DNA from: JBBDIO01 sp040880365
GTDB taxonomy: Bacteria; Chloroflexota; Anaerolineae; Caldilineales; Caldilineaceae
Assembly: GCA_040880365.1 (NCBI GenBank)
Contig: JBBDIO010000296.1
Location: forward strand, 1-10,544
Length of the DNA: 10,544 nt
Direction: 5' to 3'
The notes beneath the pieces are model-generated. The model was not told the origin of the DNA. It saw nothing but the letters and a program-made list of their open reading frames with translations, and ran no database searches. Position numbers and translations under genes: made by a program. Positions 7,940 through 10,544 of this stretch are shown here, piece by piece. Position 1 is the stretch's first letter, and the number at the start of each line of letters is the position of its first letter.

Positions 7940-7969
7940 TTGATTTCCACTGGCGGCGTCGGGTATAAT
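7940..7969 (+). promoter_or_regulatory. Sigma70-like promoter for the chelatase genes
   Basis: TTGATT (7940-7945, 4 of 6 with TTGACA) and a perfect TATAAT (7964-7969) are separated by 18 bp. The predicted start is near 7976, about 75 nt before the ATPase start at 8051. It is back to back with the leftward ECF promoter, the two -35 elements being 25 bp apart. Confidence 0.68.
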
Positions 7970-7983
7970 CGAATACAGATCAG

Positions 7984-8011
7984 GTGAGGGCGGAGATAGC
8001 TTCGCCCTCAC
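7984..8011 (+). promoter_or_regulatory. Leader hairpin in the 5' UTR of the ChlI-like gene
   Basis: GTGAGGGCGGAG (7984-7995) pairs with CTTCGCCCTCAC (8000-8011) around an ATAG loop. This makes 12 bp with a single G-U. It begins about 8 nt after the predicted transcription start, so it would cap the 5' end of the mRNA. The sequence CAAATTTTGC follows, whose short T run makes an attenuator conceivable but weak. An RNA-stabilising or regulatory leader is equally possible. I see no cobalamin-box-like sequence. Confidence 0.65.
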
Positions 8012-8050
8012 AAATTTTGCTAGAGTATGAACCATTGAAGGATCATTCCC

Positions 8051-9157
8051 ATGCGATTGACTTACCCATTTACCGCGATCGTCGGTCAGGAGCGCATGAA
8101 ACGCGCGCTCATTCTGAATGCGATCAACCCTCAAATCGGCGGTGTGCTCATTCGCGGCGAACGCGGCACAGCCAAATCCACTGCCGCCCGTGCGCTCGCC
8201 GTGCTGCTGCCCGACCTGGAAGTTGTGGAAGGCTGCCCGTTCAGCTGTGATCCCACCCGCCCGGACCTTTTTTGCGACCAATGTCGGGAACGCATGAAAA
8301 GCGCCGGCCAACTCGATTCCGAATTGCGCCCGACACCCTTTGTAGATCTGCCCGTCAGCGCCACCGAAGATCGGGTCGTGGGCACGCTGGATATTGAAAA
8401 GGCCATCCAACGCGGCGAACGTCACTTTGAACCCGGCATCCTCGCCGCGGCCAACCGCGGCGTGCTCTATGTAGATGAAGTCAATCTGCTGGACGACCAC
8501 GTTGTCGATCTGCTGCTGGATAGCGCGGCCATGGGTGTCAACGTGGTCGAACGCGAAGGCATCAGCTTCCAACATCCCGCCCGCTTTGTGCTGGTCGGCT
8601 CCATGAACCCCGAAGAAGGCGACCTGCGGCCCCAGTTGCTGGATCGCTTCGCCCATTCGGTCGATGTCATCGGCCTCACCGACCCCGGCGACCGCGTCGA
8701 CATTCTGCGCCGCCGCATCAACTTCGAGCAGAACTCCAATACGTTCCTCGGTGCCTATGAGGAAGCCGAAGATGAGCTGGCCAAACGTATCATCACTGCA
8801 CGCGACCGCTATGATATGGTCACCTATTCGGAAAAAGACCTCTATACCATCGCCGCCCTGACCGCCAGCTTCAAGGTCGACGGTCACCGCGCCGATATCG
8901 TCATTCTGCGCACTGCGCGTGCCCACGCCGCCTATGAGGGGCGTCTGGAAATCAACGACCGCGACATTCTGGTCTCGGCAGAATTGGCCCTGCCCCACCG
9001 CATGAAGAAGCAGCCTTTCCAGGATGCCGTGCTCAACGCGGAACAGCTGCAAAGCAACATGCGCCAGGCACGCGCCGATGCCGAACAGAATGCGACCGAA
9101 GAACAAGAGTCGCTGGAAACAGCAGGAAGCGCCACCTCAGACGAAAAAAAAGTCTAG
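8051..9157 (+). CDS. chlI: ChlI/BchI-like AAA+ ATPase, small subunit of a putative cobaltochelatase or magnesium chelatase
   Basis: This 368-residue AAA+ ATPase would power metal insertion into a tetrapyrrole together with a ChlD-type partner and a large ChlH/CobN subunit not seen here. It shows Walker A GERGTAKST (36-44), Walker B VLYVDEVNLL (138-147), a sensor-1-like GSMNPEEG (183-190), the LLDRF arginine (199) and a sensor-2-like GHRADI (279-284). Four cysteines, C62-x3-C66 and C75-x2-C78, match the cysteine insert I recall from the ChlID-type cobaltochelatases of cobalamin producers. Family resemblance favours cobalt over magnesium, but the metal is not proven. GAAGGA lies 8 nt before the ATG. 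The C-terminus becomes acidic and Gln/Glu-rich (338-368) and ends at an A8 run that could shift ribosomes into the next gene. Confidence 0.9.
   Translation: MRLTYPFTAIVGQERMKRALILNAINPQIGGVLIRGERGTAKSTAARALAVLLPDLEVVEGCPFSCDPTRPDLFCDQCRERMKSAGQLDSELRPTPFVDLPVSATEDRVVGTLDIEKAIQRGERHFEPGILAAANRGVLYVDEVNLLDDHVVDLLLDSAAMGVNVVEREGISFQHPARFVLVGSMNPEEGDLRPQLLDRFAHSVDVIGLTDPGDRVDILRRRINFEQNSNTFLGAYEEAEDELAKRIITARDRYDMVTYSEKDLYTIAALTASFKVDGHRADIVILRTARAHAAYEGRLEINDRDILVSAELALPHRMKKQPFQDAVLNAEQLQSNMRQARADAEQNATEEQESLETAGSATSDEKKV
9124..9157 (+). promoter_or_regulatory. Candidate -1 programmed ribosomal frameshift site
   Basis: An A8 run (9144-9151) contains A_AAA_AAA (9145-9151) in the exact phase of the ATPase frame: GAA AAA AAA GTC TAG. 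The stop is one codon after the heptamer. A Shine-Dalgarno-like AGGAAG lies at 9124-9129, 15 nt upstream, comparable in kind to the stimulator of the dnaX site. Shifting -1 gives AGT CTA GAG GGC GAT GAA GCG GAT and runs without a stop into the VWA ATG at 9175. No strong hairpin is evident at the usual distance downstream. A missed A in the assembly would produce the same picture. Confidence 0.6.
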
Positions 9158-9174
9158 AGGGCGATGAAGCGGAT

Positions 9175-10119
<945 letters not shown>

Positions 10120-10120
10120 T

Positions 10121-10544
10121 ATGGCAACCACCTCCCCACCGCCCCGCCCACCCCGTTCTCTCCGCAGCCAGCCGCGCAACGCGCAGGGCCAGGCACAAGA
10201 CCCGGCGCAGCCGCGTCCCCTGCCCGGCAGTTGGGAAGGCATCCTCGGTCTGGCGCGGGAACAGGCGCGCAACAGCAACGCCCAGGCCATCGGCAACTTT
10301 GAAAAGGTCATCAACGGGCTAGCCAAATTGCCCGAAACCCGCCGCCGCGCCGCCGATGGTCGCTTGCAGACCGTCTACATGCAAGCAGTTGTGGGCTTGC
10401 AGAGTTTCCATGCCACCCGCGACCGCTTTAGCGACGCCATGCGCGTCATTCAGGATGCCCTGCCCCAGGCGGGCGACGAAGAACGCGACTATCTGGAGCA
10501 GCACCTGATCGGCCTGCAATTTATGGCAGGCGAAAACGATGCTG
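10121..10544 (+). CDS. Hypothetical helical (TPR-like) protein, 3' partial
   Basis: An ATG one base after the VWA stop opens a frame that stays open for 141 codons to the right edge. This spacing strongly suggests translational coupling with the VWA gene. The N-terminus is Pro/Arg/Gln-rich and probably disordered (1-36). After it come amphipathic helices (GSWEGILGLAREQARNSN, then pairs such as RRRAADGRLQTVYMQAVVGL) whose length and spacing resemble tetratricopeptide repeats, though no full repeat consensus can be confirmed. Codon use and GC match the neighbouring genes. The function is unknown, and it may assist the chelatase only by virtue of its position. Confidence 0.7.
   Translation, partial: MATTSPPPRPPRSLRSQPRNAQGQAQDPAQPRPLPGSWEGILGLAREQARNSNAQAIGNFEKVINGLAKLPETRRRAADGRLQTVYMQAVVGLQSFHATRDRFSDAMRVIQDALPQAGDEERDYLEQHLIGLQFMAGENDA

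Noticed and set aside
7697..9106. 469-codon open frame on the minus strand
   Set aside because: It lies antisense to the ATPase gene and the sigma gene's 5' part, whose motifs are unmistakable. Its translation has no family features and reflects the codon bias of a GC-rich genome.

Overview
The window is GC-rich, gene-dense bacterial chromosome with short intergenic gaps. It shows no rRNA, tRNA, insertion sequence, CRISPR array or phage gene. Three features together suggest Chloroflexota (Anaerolineae-like), possibly from an environmental assembly: the GldG-DUF4340 pair, the style of the PrsW protease, and a cobaltochelatase-type ChlI/ChlD pair. This assignment is inference from family resemblance.

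Left part, + strand (2-4697): the 3' end of a gliding-type ABC transporter gene, which looks like a GldF permease fused to a GldG auxiliary domain. It overlaps a DUF4340 membrane-anchored protein by 14 bp. After a 90-bp gap with a perfect 10-bp tandem repeat comes a PrsW-family intramembrane protease. It converges on the next cluster.

Middle part, - strand (4753-7779, read right to left): an ECF sigma factor, a putative membrane anti-sigma factor without a zinc-binding motif, and a secreted-then-anchored protein with bactofilin-like repeats, several membrane segments and a cytoplasmic helix-hairpin-helix tail. Upstream of the sigma gene is a sequence close to the SigW-type ECF promoter (TGCAAC-16 nt-CGTA), so the cluster probably autoregulates as an envelope-stress module.

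Right part, + strand (8051-10544): a divergent sigma70-like promoter and a 12-bp leader hairpin precede a ChlI-like AAA+ ATPase. A VWA/MIDAS protein resembling the C-terminal part of ChlD follows in the -1 frame, and then a TPR-like gene that runs off the window. The ATPase gene ends in an A8 run. This contains a classic in-phase A_AAA_AAA slippery heptamer two codons before the stop, with a Shine-Dalgarno-like AGGAAG 15 nt upstream. The -1 frame is open from the run into the VWA gene. A -1 frameshift would give a 689-residue ChlI-ChlD fusion, while normal termination gives the small subunit alone. This is the most interesting signal in the window.
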